A DNA stretch of 64,000 nucleotides from Flaccisagitta enflata. Its lineage: Eukaryota; Chaetognatha; Sagittoidea; Aphragmophora. Position 1 is the stretch's first letter; each line of letters begins with the position of its first letter. The DNA lies in the NCBI GenBank assembly GCA_965153355.1, contig OZ231126.1, forward strand, positions 79,236,001 to 79,300,000, written 5' to 3'. Shown one piece after another: positions 34,008 through 46,338 of this stretch. A program made the translations under genes and the position numbers. The notes beneath the pieces were generated by a model. The model made no database searches. It was not told where the DNA came from and worked only from the letters and a program-made list of their open reading frames with translations.

Positions 34008-36254
34008 ATGGCAGCAAAGGCCCGCGCAGAAAAAGCCAAAATCCTGGAAGATACCCTAAGAAAGATGCCCGACTTCAACGCCGTGATCGTGGCGGCTGAC
34101 GCCGTAGCCATCGGCGGAAGCGGCGCTTCGTTGAACACGGCGATGACATTGGATTTTCAAACAGAGAACGACGAAAGGTCCAGAGAAGCGAAGGCAACGG
34201 CACAAACATTAGAAATGCTCGCGCATTTCTTCGCTCTGAGACACGACGATATACTGAAAGAGTTTGCCGGCGTCGATGATCATAACGCACAACAAGCATT
34301 TCTCGACGTCGACGACATGCGCGTCGCGCTCGTGGGAAAGATGTGGCTTTTCCATGAGATGATCACAAAGAAATTATTTCCCGCTAATACAAAGGAAGAC
34401 GCTCACGGGCGAAAATCGGCAGGAAATCATGTTAATGTTATACTGAGAAACTTTCTCCATACGCGCCGCGCATGCCTTTCACAGGACACATATGATGACC
34501 CAGACTACGCTCCAATCCCGCCAACAAAAACTGACTTCGTGCAACAACCTGACGTGAAGTTAAACAAAGAAACGTTAGCCGCCAAAAATGCAAAAAAAGA
34601 CAAAGAAGAGCAAGACCCGGCAACCGAAAAGCCAGACGGCGCTGACGACGCCGCCACGAAAGAATCCGGCGCCCTCGAGGAAGACGATACCGAGACCGAC
34701 GACGAAGCGGAGCAAAAGCGCCGCCAGACGGGCGACGCAAGAGCGGCCGGCTGGGTTGCTAGTCAAGAACAACAAAACCTACAACCAGATAATCATAAAA
34801 ATCACAACGACAACAATGCCAAGGCAATTGCGACGGAAGAAGAAAATAAACGTCTTGAACAAGTTTTGAGAGAAGAAAAAGAAAAAAAAATATGTCTCAG
34901 AAAAGAACTTAAAAATCTAGAAGCTATCCAAGACATGCAGCAAAAAGAACGGCAACAGAAAAAGAGAAAAAGAGAAAATCAAGAAAATGTGAAAACAATT
35001 CAAGCAAAAAATCATGAGATAATGAATAAAATAAAGAAGATCCGGTGTGAAATTGATGATGAAGCCAACAAATCTGCGGATAAAGATGACGACGACGCCA
35101 TCTCTTCTGTAGGAAACAATGCGGCATCGACCCCAGCACTTCCGGCGCCAACGCCAACAATTCTGGCGCCATCCCAGCCCGACTTTTCAAAACTGATTCA
35201 CTCCCTTGAAATCGACGCCATCAGAAGAAACGTCGTAGGAGTGCGTCCAAAAGAGCCATTCCAAAAATATGACCCCAAAAAGAAAGGACAGTATAACGTG
35301 CTCATGAATTCATTCGATTCAGCCTTCGGGTGCGTCGAAGGGATTTCTGGCAATGAAAAAGTGACAGAGTTGGCGGGTCATTGGTTCGCCGGAGCAGCAA
35401 GGAAAGCCATTAACGCAGCAAAACCGACAGTAAATGACCCATCAGGTCACCTCGCGTATGCCAAAGTCAGGATGCATTTGGACTCAATCTACGGCCAAAA
35501 CGTGGATTCGGCAGCTGAAGCATTAGCAAACCTGAAAGAAGGTGGCGTAGTGGCAAAGGACAACCTTACAGCGTATCAGGATCTGTACATGAATATGCTA
35601 GAGGCAGAAAGCGCAGCTACGGCAGCAGATTCAATGGAGGTGCTCAACAGAAGAACAAACCTACTCGAGATTATGGCCGCGAGAATTCCATTCTACATTG
35701 AGAAATTTTTTGAGGATTATGAGGACGGAGATGGGTTTCAAAAGCTGCTCGACTTCGTTCATACTCGTATTAAACTCCTCAGAAACACCCAACTGCCGGA
35801 ACTCCAACTTCCGGCGCAAACGACGCAAACCATCAAAATTCAGGCAGAAGAAGTGAGGTGGCACCAGCAGCAGCGGCATAATCAACATGCTCATCAGACG
35901 CAACCACAAAACTGCCTTTATTGCAAAAATCATCATGAAACCTCGATGTGTGACAAACTGTTCTACCTCTCCCTAGAAGATAGAGTTGCGGCAATTTCAA
36001 AGCTGCGGCTCTGTTACCACTGCTTCCTACCTGATCACACAGCCAAATCTTGCCCGGAAAAGAGAGAAGTCACATGCAACATCTGTGCTCGAAAGGGGCA
36101 CGTAACGCTTTTTCACGGAAGACACCTTCTTCGCTCCCTCAACGGCTTGCCAAACCATCGCCGACGAGATGAAGACGAAAATGATGACGCCAAATCGCTC
36201 GTTGAAACATCCAACGAGTCCGAAGCCGAAGAGGAAAACGAGCTGTCCTTATAA
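34008..36254 (+). CDS. gag: Gag polyprotein of a BEL/Pao-like retrotransposon
   Basis: Structural protein that packages the element's RNA into cytoplasmic particles. I start it at the ATG at 34008 (A at -3, G at +4), giving 748 residues; the frame is open for 15 codons upstream from a GTG. In order: an Ala-rich helical N-terminal region; an acidic/basic low-complexity stretch at about residues 185-275; a Lys/Glu-rich probable coiled coil at about 277-350; a capsid-like region at about 405-610 with F-x-K-Y-D near 417, comparable in position to the DUF1759-type Gag core; then three zinc knuckles. These are CX2CX3HX4C from C636, CX2CX4HX4C from C669 and CX2CX4HX4H from C690, the spacing seen in BEL/Pao Gag proteins. 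The acidic C-terminus ends in a normal TAA. No protease motif (DSG/DTG) follows and there is no frameshift into a pol. The intact frame suggests selection or recent insertion. Confidence 0.88.
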   Translation: MAAKARAEKAKILEDTLRKMPDFNAVIVAADAVAIGGSGASLNTAMTLDFQTENDERSREAKATAQTLEMLAHFFALRHDDILKEFAGVDDHNAQQAFLDVDDMRVALVGKMWLFHEMITKKLFPANTKEDAHGRKSAGNHVNVILRNFLHTRRACLSQDTYDDPDYAPIPPTKTDFVQQPDVKLNKETLAAKNAKKDKEEQDPATEKPDGADDAATKESGALEEDDTETDDEAEQKRRQTGDARAAGWVASQEQQNLQPDNHKNHNDNNAKAIATEEENKRLEQVLREEKEKKICLRKELKNLEAIQDMQQKERQQKKRKRENQENVKTIQAKNHEIMNKIKKIRCEIDDEANKSADKDDDDAISSVGNNAASTPALPAPTPTILAPSQPDFSKLIHSLEIDAIRRNVVGVRPKEPFQKYDPKKKGQYNVLMNSFDSAFGCVEGISGNEKVTELAGHWFAGAARKAINAAKPTVNDPSGHLAYAKVRMHLDSIYGQNVDSAAEALANLKEGGVVAKDNLTAYQDLYMNMLEAESAATAADSMEVLNRRTNLLEIMAARIPFYIEKFFEDYEDGDGFQKLLDFVHTRIKLLRNTQLPELQLPAQTTQTIKIQAEEVRWHQQQRHNQHAHQTQPQNCLYCKNHHETSMCDKLFYLSLEDRVAAISKLRLCYHCFLPDHTAKSCPEKREVTCNICARKGHVTLFHGRHLLRSLNGLPNHRRRDEDENDDAKSLVETSNESEAEEENELSL

Positions 36255-36618
36255 TTTGACTTCTAGAACTGATCGTGGTCGCACTATACTGAGTGTCTCT
36301 TGGCAATAATCTGGCGACTCCCAGCATCATTCCCCGCGACATAATCATCCCCGCTCGTCTCGATTCATCCCCCCGACGCGTTATTCATCAACCAAACCTT
36401 GCCTCTCCATCCTCCGTTCTCCATGTTCAGATAATCCCCGCTCGTCTCAATTTATCCAGCCACGACTCATCATTCACCATCCTATTTCTAATTGCATCAA
36501 TCGCATCAATCCAAACCCGACCTTCTATTATTCAAATAAAGAAGCGGCAATCACGAGCAACTTGTTCTTTCTTCCTCGGCCTCTATCTCGGTCTCCCTCT
36601 TTTCTCTATCTCTATGGT

Positions 36619-36755
<137 letters not shown>

Positions 36756-36803
36756 CCGCCTTTACCTCCAACACCACGCTCAATCGATTTTAAGCAATTA
36801 AAT

Positions 36804-37550
36804 AGCAGCCCAAAGGCAGTAAGTGGTCAGCGGTACCCGTGCCCTGCTTGAGTAGTAAGTGATTTAGTTGAAAGGGAGCAGGGCAGCGGCCCCGAAGGGG
36901 ACGAAGTCCTGTAGAACACAGGGTGAATCTGTCCGTCCGTCCGTCTGTCCGTCTGCCTTCTGTCCAGGATGCCCTGTTATTCAAATTTTCATTGAATACC
37001 ATGGAGAAATGACAAAAGGCAGTTCATGGACAATGGTACCTTGAACTTCTATAATTTGTAGGTTAAATTGAGGGAGCAGGCCAGGATCTGGGTCTCTGAG
37101 GCCAGATCTGGGTCTCTGAGGCCAGAATCTGGGTCTCTGAGGCCAGAATCTGAGTCTCTGAGGCCAGGATTTAGGTCTTTGAGGCTAGGATTTAGGTCTT
37201 TGAGGCCAGAACCTAGGTCTTGGAGGTCAGAATTTGGGTCCCAGAGATCAGGATCTGGGTCTTTAAGACTAGGATGTGGGTTTTAGAAGCCAGAATCTAA
37301 GTTTAAGGGGCCACAATTCAGGTTCTTGAGCCAGATTTGGCCAATTTTGCCTAGATTTAGGCCATTTTGCCAGGAATTAGCCCATTTTGCCTGGATTTGG
37401 GCCATTTTGCTTGGATTTGGGCCATTTTGCTCGGATTTGGGCCCCAAAGGAGACGAAGCCCTGAGGATGGGGCTGGGGGGGGACGTACGGACGGACGGAC
37501 AGATTCCCCCTGTGTTCTACAGGACTTCGTCCCCTTCGGGGCCGCTGCCC
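36804..37550 (+). mobile_element. M1 fold-back element nested in the LTR retrotransposon
   Basis: Left side: AGCAGCCCAAAGGCAG, GTGGTCAGCGGTACCCGTG, GCAGGGCAGCGGCCCCGAAG and CCTGTAGAACACAGGGTGAA. Core: a TCTGGGTCTCTGAGGCCAGA-type 20-bp minisatellite (37080-37330), then TTTGGGCCATTTTGCTTGGA-type 18-bp units (37335-37440). Right side: GACGGACGGACGGAC, then CCCCCTGTGTTCTACAGGAC and CCTTCGGGGCCGCTGCCC. The stretch at about 37440-37460 repeats the arm text GGGCCCCAAAGGAGACGAAG, so the right side may contain a second, partial arm. Confidence 0.75.
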
Positions 37551-37901
37551 AAATATGGGAGTAATCCATGCGACGTTGTGTTCCTCGCGCCCCTCGTCTC
37601 CTCGAACCCTATCCAAATTCAATGACGCCATTCCCGTCTCTCTCTCTCCCCCTCTCTCTCTCTTTTTCTCTCGGCAAATGTGCTCATTCCATTCACTCGT
37701 CATCAAAATCCCTTGACCCATCTAAAATTAACAACATGAATCCACGCAAAGCCTTTCTCCCTCGTCTCGCTCACGTCCTCTGAGACCTTATCTATAATTG
37801 ATGTATTAATCCCTCGTTACTCACGATCCATTCATCTCCACCCCGCCATTCATCTCCTCGCCTTCAGCAGTCCCCCTGAGCTAAAAAGTGGCTCTCTCTC
37901 G

Positions 37902-37960
<59 letters not shown>

Positions 37961-39785
37961 TCTCTCTCACTCACTTTCTTTCTCTCTAATAGGACCACCT
38001 ATCCGACTCTTCGCCCCCTCTTAACGCAAAAAAACACAATCACCCGTTATCTCATTGTTTAAAATCAGTTGTCAAAATCATCCATCTGCTTATCAACAAT
38101 CCTTCATCCTCAATTTCTCCAATCTGACTGCATTATTAGATTATCATGTCTCGTCCTCCCAAATATTATCTCTTCATCTATCGTTTTTGTCTCTCTTATC
38201 ATCCACGTCATTCCCGCCATCTAACTACACCACCATCAATCTCCTCTCCCTCTTTCCTCGTCGCCATCATCCTCGTCACCAGAATCCCCCCCCCTCCTGA
38301 GCTATTCATCTGTATCTCAACTTATCGACTTCATCTATCTCAACTATCTCAACTTCTCAACTTGTCAACTGTCTCATCTATCTCAACTTCATCTTTATCA
38401 ACTTCATCTATCTCAACTATCTCAACTTCTCAACTGTCTCATCTATCTCAACTTCATCTTTATCATTGCGCCTTCAAACCTCACCATTATCATCATCTCC
38501 ATTTCTTCTGCGCCTAATTATATCTCACTATTTATCACCTCTCTCTCATTAAAAGGATCTCCTCCCGCACTTCAGCTTAATCCATGTTGTCATCAACAAG
38601 TCATCCCAATCCCAACTGTATCACCCATCCTGTTCATTGACATACCTTATTTATCCTCGTCATAACGCATATTTGCATAATTATTGTTTTACCTTGGTGA
38701 ATCGTATCGTCACACTCACTTGTAAACTGACACTCTTACAAGAAATTGCATGATGAGGGCTGGGATTAGGACTATACCACCTGGTACTTTGCCCTTGTCG
38801 CTTGATGCATTTCCTTTGCACACCACCTAACGGCCCTCCGTCCTTCCCTATGTTTACACCTCGGCCTAGTCAAATCCTCGTCCTCCTCTCCTCCTCTTCA
38901 TCTCGTCCCTCTCCCCGCGAATTCGGCCCGACCCTACCATCCATCATAAACTAAGGGCACACCTTTCAGACCAAAGTGTCGTAGGTGGCCCCAAGCATCC
39001 ATCTTCCCAACGTCAACACCCTCCAGCCAAGCCGTCTCCTCGCCATCCACCTCCTCCTCCTCCGAGTCGTATCATGACAACTTACTCACATACTGACACT
39101 CGCACAAGAAACTGCATGTTGGGGGTTGGGATTTAGACGATACCACTTGGTCTTGAGCTCTTAATATTGTTGTTTCATTGCACCCCTCACAAAACCCACC
39201 TCCACAGCATTATATTCCTCCGCATTGGACACCTCTAATCATCCCCTCTCCCATACTGTCGAGGTGCGCGGGCGTAAGCAGCAGTTCCGGATTCGGCATC
39301 CATCTCCATCCTGATCTGTGGTGAAAAGCCTCGTCCTCTTCCTCCTCCCCGTTCCTCGCCTCCATCTACCATCCTCCTCCCATCCTCATTTCCGCGCCAT
39401 CCGCCCCGTGGAACTTTATAACAGACCTCGTGGAACGATGTTCGCCGCCTCCTCCCTCCTCCTCATCCTCCCCCTATCCGCCGCGTGGAACTGTTACAAT
39501 AGACCTCATGGACGATAACCCGCCCTCAACTTCCTCTCCGCATCCCATCCTCAACATCCAGACTCTAAAACGTTTCACTTTTCTGTACATAGTCCTTTTG
39601 TTTCTTCTTCGCCATATCGTTCGTGCCACATTGCCTCTCTGTTTAATTACTGCCTATCATTTTTCTCTGCTCTCTCTTCCCCTCCCCTCCCCCCGGTCCA
39701 TAGCTTGCTCGCTAAAAATTGTTTTTTCCCTTAAAATCCCCCTTCGAGAAATCACGTAATCTGCTATTTTAGCAGATGCAGAGGC

Positions 39786-40413
39786 TGTTTCTAAATGTCG
39801 CGATGTTCCTTTTCTCTCCCGCATTCAGCTCCATCTACCGCCTCCATCCCCATCATCCAGCGCTCCTTCTCCTCATCCTCATCACTCGTCCTCCTCCTCA
39901 ATCCTCGTCCTCTTCCTCCTCCTCTGCCTCAAGCCCCGAACTCATTTCTCCATCCGGGGAAAGATAAGGACAATTTGGGACTCTCTCCTTAAAAATGTGC
40001 CTTTTCTGCCTAATTAACATTGCTTTTTGTACAATTTTGCTTAGATGATGATTTCTCCTTTTTTCCCTAGATCAAGCGAGCGAGCTCATTTTCTATCATT
40101 TAATTGCTTAAAGACTAATGTTGTGCTTCCCATCATCTCATCCGCTCCCCCCCTTCCGGAAACCCTTCATCCACGGCTCCTCAGGTATAGGGCATTTTCA
40201 TGTGATATGGACCGGCCCCCTCATTTTCATAATGCCCACTGTAATTAGCCCCCTTCTTTCTCTCTTTCCTCTTTTGTTGTTCAGAACTTAAAGATCACTT
40301 CATTGCTCAACTTGGCATCTTCCTTGCAGCAAGATTCTTTAGACGGAGCTACTCATCTGTTCACCCGGACTTTCAGCTAGCTTGTGGACTGTCTCACGTC
40401 ACAAATCGGAACA
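39786..40413 (+). repeat. 3' LTR (628 bp)
   Basis: Starts TGTTTCTAAATG and ends CGGAACA, followed by GTCGT. Nearly identical to 31003-31636. Confidence 0.95.
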
Positions 40414-40539
40414 GTCGTCGTCGTCGTTGTCGTCGTTGTCCACACTTTTAAAAATGGGCTAACTTTTGAACGCCTTGACCGATTTGCTTCATATTTGGAG
40501 GGAAGTTGTACTAGGGTAAGCCGCTTTGCAGCCTATGCG

Positions 40540-41195
40540 TATGTTATGATCCGACCCACCCAACCGGCCCAACCAGCCTACCAGCCTAAAAGTGAAAAAC
40601 GTGCATAACTTTGGCATTTTTCAACCGTTTTGGTCGAAACTTGGAATGTAGTCTCTAAATGGAAGGACTCAACATATGCATTTGATTTGTACAGATTTTA
40701 GCATGTTAACCGGCCAAACCGGCCTACCACCCAACCAGCCTACCAGCCTAAAAGTGAAAAACGTGCATAACTTCGTCATTTTTCAACCAATTTGGTTGAA
40801 ACTTGGTATGTAGTCTCTAAATGAAAGAACTCAACATATGTATTTGAATTGTAAAGGTTTTAGCATGCTAACCGGCCAAACCAGCCTACCACCCAACTAG
40901 CCTGCCAGCCTAAAAGTTAACAACGTGCATAACTTTGGCATTTTTCAACCGATTTGGTTGAAACTTGGTATGTAGTCTCTAAATGGAAGGACTGAACATA
41001 TGTATTTGAATTGTAAAGATTTTAGCATGCTAACCAGCCAAACCAGCCTACCACCCAACTAGCGTACCAGCCTAAAAGTGAAAAACGAGCATAACTTTGG
41101 CATTTTTCAACCGATTTGGTTGAAACTTGGTATGTAGTCCCTAAATGGAAGGACTCAACATATGAATTAGATTTATAAAGATTTTAGCATGCTAA
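40540..41195 (+). repeat. 162-bp tandem repeat, 4 units
   Basis: GTGCATAAC(T) occurs at 40601, 40763, 40925 and (as GAGCATAAC) 41087, exactly 162 bp apart. Each unit has CCTACCAGCCTAAAAGT, TTTTTCAACCGATTTGGTTG, AAACTTGGTATGTAGTC and TTTTAGCATGCTAACC. Because 162 is a multiple of 3 the frame could be maintained, but stops are present and I do not call a gene. Confidence 0.9.
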
Positions 41196-41202
41196 CTGGT
41201 CA

Positions 41203-41645
41203 ATGCCATTCAACACTGCCGTTTGACAATGCTGTTTGACAATGCCATTTGACAATGCCATTTGACAATGCCATTTGACAATGCCATTTGACAATGCCAT
41301 TTGACAATGCCATTTGACAATGTTGTTTGACAATGCCATTTGACAATGTTGTTTGACAATGCCGTTTGACAATGTCGTTTGACAATGCCGTTTGACAATG
41401 CCGTTTGACAATGCCGTTTGACAATGCCGTTTGACAATGCCGTTTGGCAATGCCGTTTGACAACGCCGTTTGACAACGCCGTTTGACAACGCCGTTTGAC
41501 AACGCCGTTTGACAACGCCGTTTGACAACGCCGTTTGACAACGCCGTTTGACAACGCCGTTTGACAACGCCGTTTGACAACGCCGTTTGACAACGCCGTA
41601 TGACAACGCCGTATGACAACGCCGTATGACAACGCCGTAGACAAG
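41203..41645 (+). repeat. 13-bp minisatellite array
   Basis: The unit GCCGTTTGACAAC / GCCATTTGACAAT (13 bp) is repeated about 34 times. Variant blocks are ordered: the ATT type on the left, GTT plus AAT in the middle, GTT plus AAC on the right, then GTATGACAAC. The minus strand is open in all three frames, giving three ~140-residue 'proteins' with the same repeating motif, because a 13-bp unit cycles through the frames. Confidence 0.95.
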
Positions 41646-41759
41646 ATATGAGCGCCTGGTCAGCTACTTGGGCTGTAGTAGAAAATGAAAAGCGCTAATG
41701 GGACCCGTTTATTGCGTTAGTGGGACCCATTGATTTGTCCCATTTTTTGCAGTCAGGGC

Positions 41760-41860
41760 ACTCGTTTTTTGATGCGTCATTACATCTCTATAAGAGGGTC
41801 TGTCCGTCCGTCCGTCCATCCGTCCGTCCGTTACGCCTCTTCTGATACACGCAGATGACG
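41760..41860 (+). repeat. P-family fragment
   Basis: CATCTCTATAAGAGGGTCTG followed by (TCCG)n resembles the first part of P at 6677. The palindromic end is missing. Confidence 0.45.
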
Positions 41861-41997
41861 CATCTAGTTGCCCGACTGGGCTTGTTTAATGTAACAGTTG
41901 CTTTAAACAAAAAATGACTCTCCTTTTTATCTATTAGGAAAACCCGTTTGAACTATGTTGTGGAAAAGTAACAAGAGGGAGAAAAAACATTCGATGG

Positions 41998-41999
<2 letters not shown>

Positions 42000-42062
<63 letters not shown>
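42000..42062. repeat. (GA)n microsatellite
   Basis: A pure GA tract. Confidence 0.95.
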
Positions 42063-42064
<2 letters not shown>

Positions 42065-42182
42065 TTGAACTTCACAACTTAAATAAAGCTCGGCATGTCC
42101 GCCTCTCTGATAAGTACACGCGTAACGCCGAAGAAAAGTTTCTTTTAACGCTGACTCAGTCATGCGATTGGAAAGTGAGACA

Positions 42183-42445
42183 ACTTAGAAACTGCTCATA
42201 CCCAAAAAAAAGAGGGGAAGGCTTACGCCCGGGGCGTCAGTTTTTTTTTGAGGGGGCGTACTTTTTTTCTCCGCTCCTAGGCTATTATCATCAAGGTGCT
42301 GACGCTCATCGCAACTATTAGTCCAATCGCAACTGTAAAAAACAGTTGTTATGTCATAGTATTGGCTCAATAAGGCGGGCTTAGCGGGGCTTTGGCTACA
42401 AATCCTGGGGCGGGGCTTGGCGATTAATACATTACAATTCATACG
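42183..42445 (-). repeat. R dispersed repeat (copy 2, shorter)
   Basis: The inverted counterpart of 30086-30525. It begins (minus strand) ACCGTATGAATTGTAATG, carries ATCGCCAAGCCCCGCCCC and GGAGAAAAAAAGTACGCCCC, and ends TATGAGCAGTTTCTAAG. It abuts the P element at 42446, and the other copy abuts a P fragment at the equivalent position. Confidence 0.6.
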
Positions 42446-42598
42446 GTGGGGCAAGGGCTGTTTTTGAGGTCACTAGATCATTTGGGCAGGAGCAGTGATG
42501 CAAAGACCTCAAAAACCTAAAAAAAGTAAAGTGTGATGGACAAACGGATAAACAAACGGACCGACAAAGTGGGGTGTAGAATCGCATAGCATGCAACT
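42446..42598 (-). repeat. P-family repeat, 5' part replaced by R
   Basis: GGGCAAGGGCTG, CATTTGGGCAGGAGCAGTGA, AAAGTAAAGTGTGATGGAC, AACGGACCGACAAAGTGGGG and ATCGCATAGCATGCAACTAA. The AACAAGGCCGGATACACGG part is missing because R joins at that point. Confidence 0.75.
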
Positions 42599-42639
42599 AA
42601 AAATTTCTAATCTGATAAACCAAAACTTAAAGATAAACT

Positions 42640-42750
42640 TCACTCTAGTAAAGATAGGGGGGGTTGCTAAGGGGGGGGTAGGGGGGTGTGCAAGGGGGGT
42701 AGGGGGGCCCGGCCAAAGAGGCTAGAGGGGGGGCCCGCCATTTCTCTCGC
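42640..42750. other. G-rich segment
   Basis: Runs of G between TAAGGGGGGGGTAGGGGGGT-like repeats. No gene. Confidence 0.6.
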
Positions 42751-42999
42751 CGGCTCTGTATGAGGTTTCGTGGAAAAAGAAACAATACATTCGAGCGAAC
42801 ATCACAGACGGATACAAATTATTTAGCAGGATGTGCGCGAAAGATGAAGAACGCAAACGCGATTGTTGAAAAAAGACGAAAACATGATCGACGACATGAA
42901 TTCACTCGTTAATTTGAAGCAGACGTTTAGTTATTTAGTAGACACGTTTACGATCAAACTGTTGCTTCGTGTAGGACAGAGCAAAGACGCCTGCGCGTG

Positions 43000-43000
<1 letters not shown>

Positions 43001-43096
<96 letters not shown>

Positions 43097-43241
43097 ATGA
43101 CGATGAGAGGAAGAACGTCGAATGTACACGGGACTTGTTCTGGCAATTTGGGACACAAAAATTCTGTTCTAAGGAGGCAAGTGTTAAGGAGAGAGAGATA
43201 GAGAGAGCGAGAAAGAAAGAATGGGCACGTGAAGAAGGAAG

Positions 43242-43338
<97 letters not shown>

Positions 43339-43375
43339 AGAGCCCGGCGTAAGGCCAAAGAGGAAGAGAAATGGA

Positions 43376-43468
<93 letters not shown>
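43001..43468. repeat. Three long (GA)n tracts
   Basis: GA at about 43001-43095, 43243-43334 and 43380-43467. The spacers (CATGACGATGAGAGG..., AAAAAAGAGCCCGGCG...) are unrelated to each other. The minus-strand Ser/Leu frame across them is an artefact. Confidence 0.95.
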
Positions 43469-43469
<1 letters not shown>

Positions 43470-43616
43470 GGAGGAACCAGTGAAGCGATTGAAAACTGCT
43501 GAATGGTGAGACGAAGGCCAATGCGCGCGCGCGTGCGTTCGCGTGTTTGTGTGCGAGCTGCAGCTTCTCGCGTAGAGATATATTCTCTCGACTCTGTCTC
43601 TGTCTCTTAAGAAAAT

Positions 43617-43766
43617 GTGTTATACACACGTGAAGACGACGAAAACGACGTCGACAACGCCACAAAGAAGACGATGACGCCGACGACGACGATGACGCCG
43701 ACGAAGACGACGAGAAAGGAACGAGAATGTACACAAAACAAGGAAAATGACGCCGGAGACGCCGAA
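43617..43766. repeat. GAC-rich triplet sequence, left flank of the tandem duplication
   Basis: Degenerate GACGACGA / CGACGACG text continuing into the first duplication unit. It reads as Asp/Thr-rich or Ser/Arg-rich in different frames. Confidence 0.7.
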
Positions 43767-44213
43767 GATAACGGAAATGACGACGATGACGACGACGAAG
43801 CCGACGATGACGACGACGAGGACGTCCCAGGCATCGAACGATAGGGTATGTGAAAAGACGTTGAGATGCGTGAGAAAGAAAACGACGACGAAGACTACGA
43901 TTACGACGACGATGACGATGACAGAGACGGTGACGACGACGAAGACTACGATAACGACGACGATGATGATGACCGAGACGGTGACGACGACTTTTACGAT
44001 AACAAAAAAAGACCGACAACGACCACGATGACCAATACCCGCGCGACGCAGAGTACGTTTACATCATTACGAAAAAAAGGTTCTTTACCCCCTTCATCTA
44101 CGTAATAACATGAATTGCATACGAGGCGAGGAAACACCAGAAACGGTGGAGTCCTTTTACGCTGAATTCGTGGCACTACACACAGCGAAAGGATTGGACC
44201 ATGCGACGGGAAA

Positions 44214-44445
<232 letters not shown>

Positions 44446-44789
44446 CAGGTAAATATATATAGAGATACTATCTATGCGATGCACCGAGTATAATCATAAC
44501 TTTTTCACTCAAGGTTCCAAAGGAAATAGCATTTATGCGGGTCAATGATAACTAGAAATGAATCATTTATTCGAAGGGTGCCTTTTTTGAAACATGACCT
44601 TTCTTGTCGTGTTTTTGCCGGTGTTACGTCCGTTTGAGAGAATGACTAAGGCAAGGAAATGCCATAAATTACCTAAAAACAGAATGTTGTTGTTTTAGTA
44701 GGTCTTTTGGTGACATTACACATAACTTCAATACGGCCCATCGAATCCACAAAATAATCAAAGGAATCCCACGCCCGATGATTTTGATG

Positions 44790-45000
44790 AACAAGGCCGA
44801 ATACACGGCACCAGTGTTGCGGACGGTTGGGCAGGGGCAGTGATGAGATAGACAATCTAAGCCATTGGGCAGGAGCAGTAACGCAAAAACCGCCTGCAAA
44901 GGCAAAAAAAAAGCAGAGTGTTGTGGACAGACTGACCGACCGACCAACCGACCCACCGACAGAGCGGGTTATAGAGTCGCATGCAGCCGTGCACGCGACT
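44790..45000 (-). repeat. P-family repeat in duplication unit 1
   Basis: AACAAGGCCGAATACACGGC, GTTGCGGACGGTTGGGCAGG, 'ATTGGGCAGGAGCAGTAACG', a GACC tract, then GCGGGTTATAGAGTCGCATG and GTGCACGCGACT. Confidence 0.85.
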
Positions 45001-45104
45001 AAAAAAAATCGCGGCAAAGGTGTAGGTGCTGGCCGGAATTATAAAATCATTTGTTTTAGCATTTTTTTTACGCGACATTGCGCCGACATTGAGTTAATAA
45101 GGTT

Positions 45105-45190
45105 ATCCCTGACCCTAACCGATACCCTCCCCTATACCCAACCCTAGCCCTACATCCAACCCAAAGCTTACCCCTAAACCTGGGCCCGAT
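45105..45190 (+). repeat. Degenerate CCCTAACC-like stretch
   Basis: CCCTGACCCTAACCGATACC followed by further CCCTA-, CCCAACCCTAG-like words. It recurs in each duplication unit (about 47095, 49081 and 50534). It resembles decayed telomere-type repeats but has no regular period. Confidence 0.5.
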
Positions 45191-45367
45191 CAACCACGTG
45201 CGAGGCCCGAGGCTACGGTTCCCGCCAGGCCCCTGTAGTTTTAGCAAATGTCATGGGGTTGCAGACAGATGTGGACAGATGGGCAGGGGCGTCCAATCAC
45301 CATCGACACTCTCCCTCATAGACAAAATGACACAAGAAGTATCTAGAACAATTGTTTTCCACTTTTT

Positions 45368-45821
45368 GGGCAGCGGCCCCAAAAGGCCAATGTCCTGTAG
45401 GTTTCGAGGGGGAATTTCCAGACATCGTCCGTCCGTCCATTCATCCGTCCGTCCGTCCTTCCGTCTGTCCTCCCCCCGGTTGGCCATCGAGGCCTCATAT
45501 CCTCACACTTAGCCCTCCAGGCCTCAAATTAGTTCTCCGGGCCTCAAATCAGCTCTCCAGGCCTCAAATCAGCTCTCAAGGCATCAAATCAGCTCTCCAG
45601 GCCTCAAATCCACTCTCCAGACCACCAATCAGCATTCCAGGCCCCAAATCAGCCCTCCAAGCCTCAAATCTGTCCCCAAGGCTTAGGGCCTGCCCCCAGA
45701 CCTCAAATTTAATCTTCAGGCATACATCTTCCCCCAGACCTCAAACCCCGCCTCAATTACCTCTTAGGCCTACTATATTCCCCCTCAGGACGTCTGGAAA
45801 TTCCCCCCTGTGTCCTACAAG
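45368..45821 (+). mobile_element. M3 fold-back element, unit 1 (right arm cut by duplication border)
   Basis: Left arm GGGCAGCGGCCCCAAAAGGC and GGGGGAATTTCCAGAC; (TCCG)n; core of 20-bp CAGGCCTCAAATCAGCTCTC units (45490-45770); right arm ACGTCTGGAAATTCCCCCCT ending at TGTCCTACA. The same structure recurs at 47358-47811. Confidence 0.8.
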
Positions 45822-46205
45822 ATAACGGAAATGACGACGATGACGACAACGAAGCCGACGATGACAACGAAGAGGACGTCCCAGGCATCGAATAATAGGG
45901 TATGTGAAAAGACGTTGCGATGCGTGAGAAAGAAAACGACAACGAAGACTACGACAACAACGACAATGATGATGACCGAGACGGTGACGACGACTTTTAC
46001 AATAACAAAAAAAGACTGACAACGACTACGATGACCAATATCTGCGCGACGCAGAGTACGTTTACATCATTATGAAAAAAAGGTTCTTTACCCCCTTTAT
46101 CTGTGTAATAACGTGAATTGCACACGAGGAAACACCAGAAACGGTGGAGTCCTTTTACGCTGAATTTGTGGCACTACACACAGCGAAAGGATTGGACCAT
46201 GCGAC

Positions 46206-46338
<133 letters not shown>

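Noticed and set aside
41184-41644. Possible repeat protein (VVKRRCQTALSNG-like motif)
   Set aside because: The same motif appears in all three frames because the unit is 13 bp.
42931-44019. A 362-codon minus-strand frame
   Set aside because: It is made of GA tracts and GAC-rich triplets read as SLSLSL and Arg/His-rich text, with no domain.
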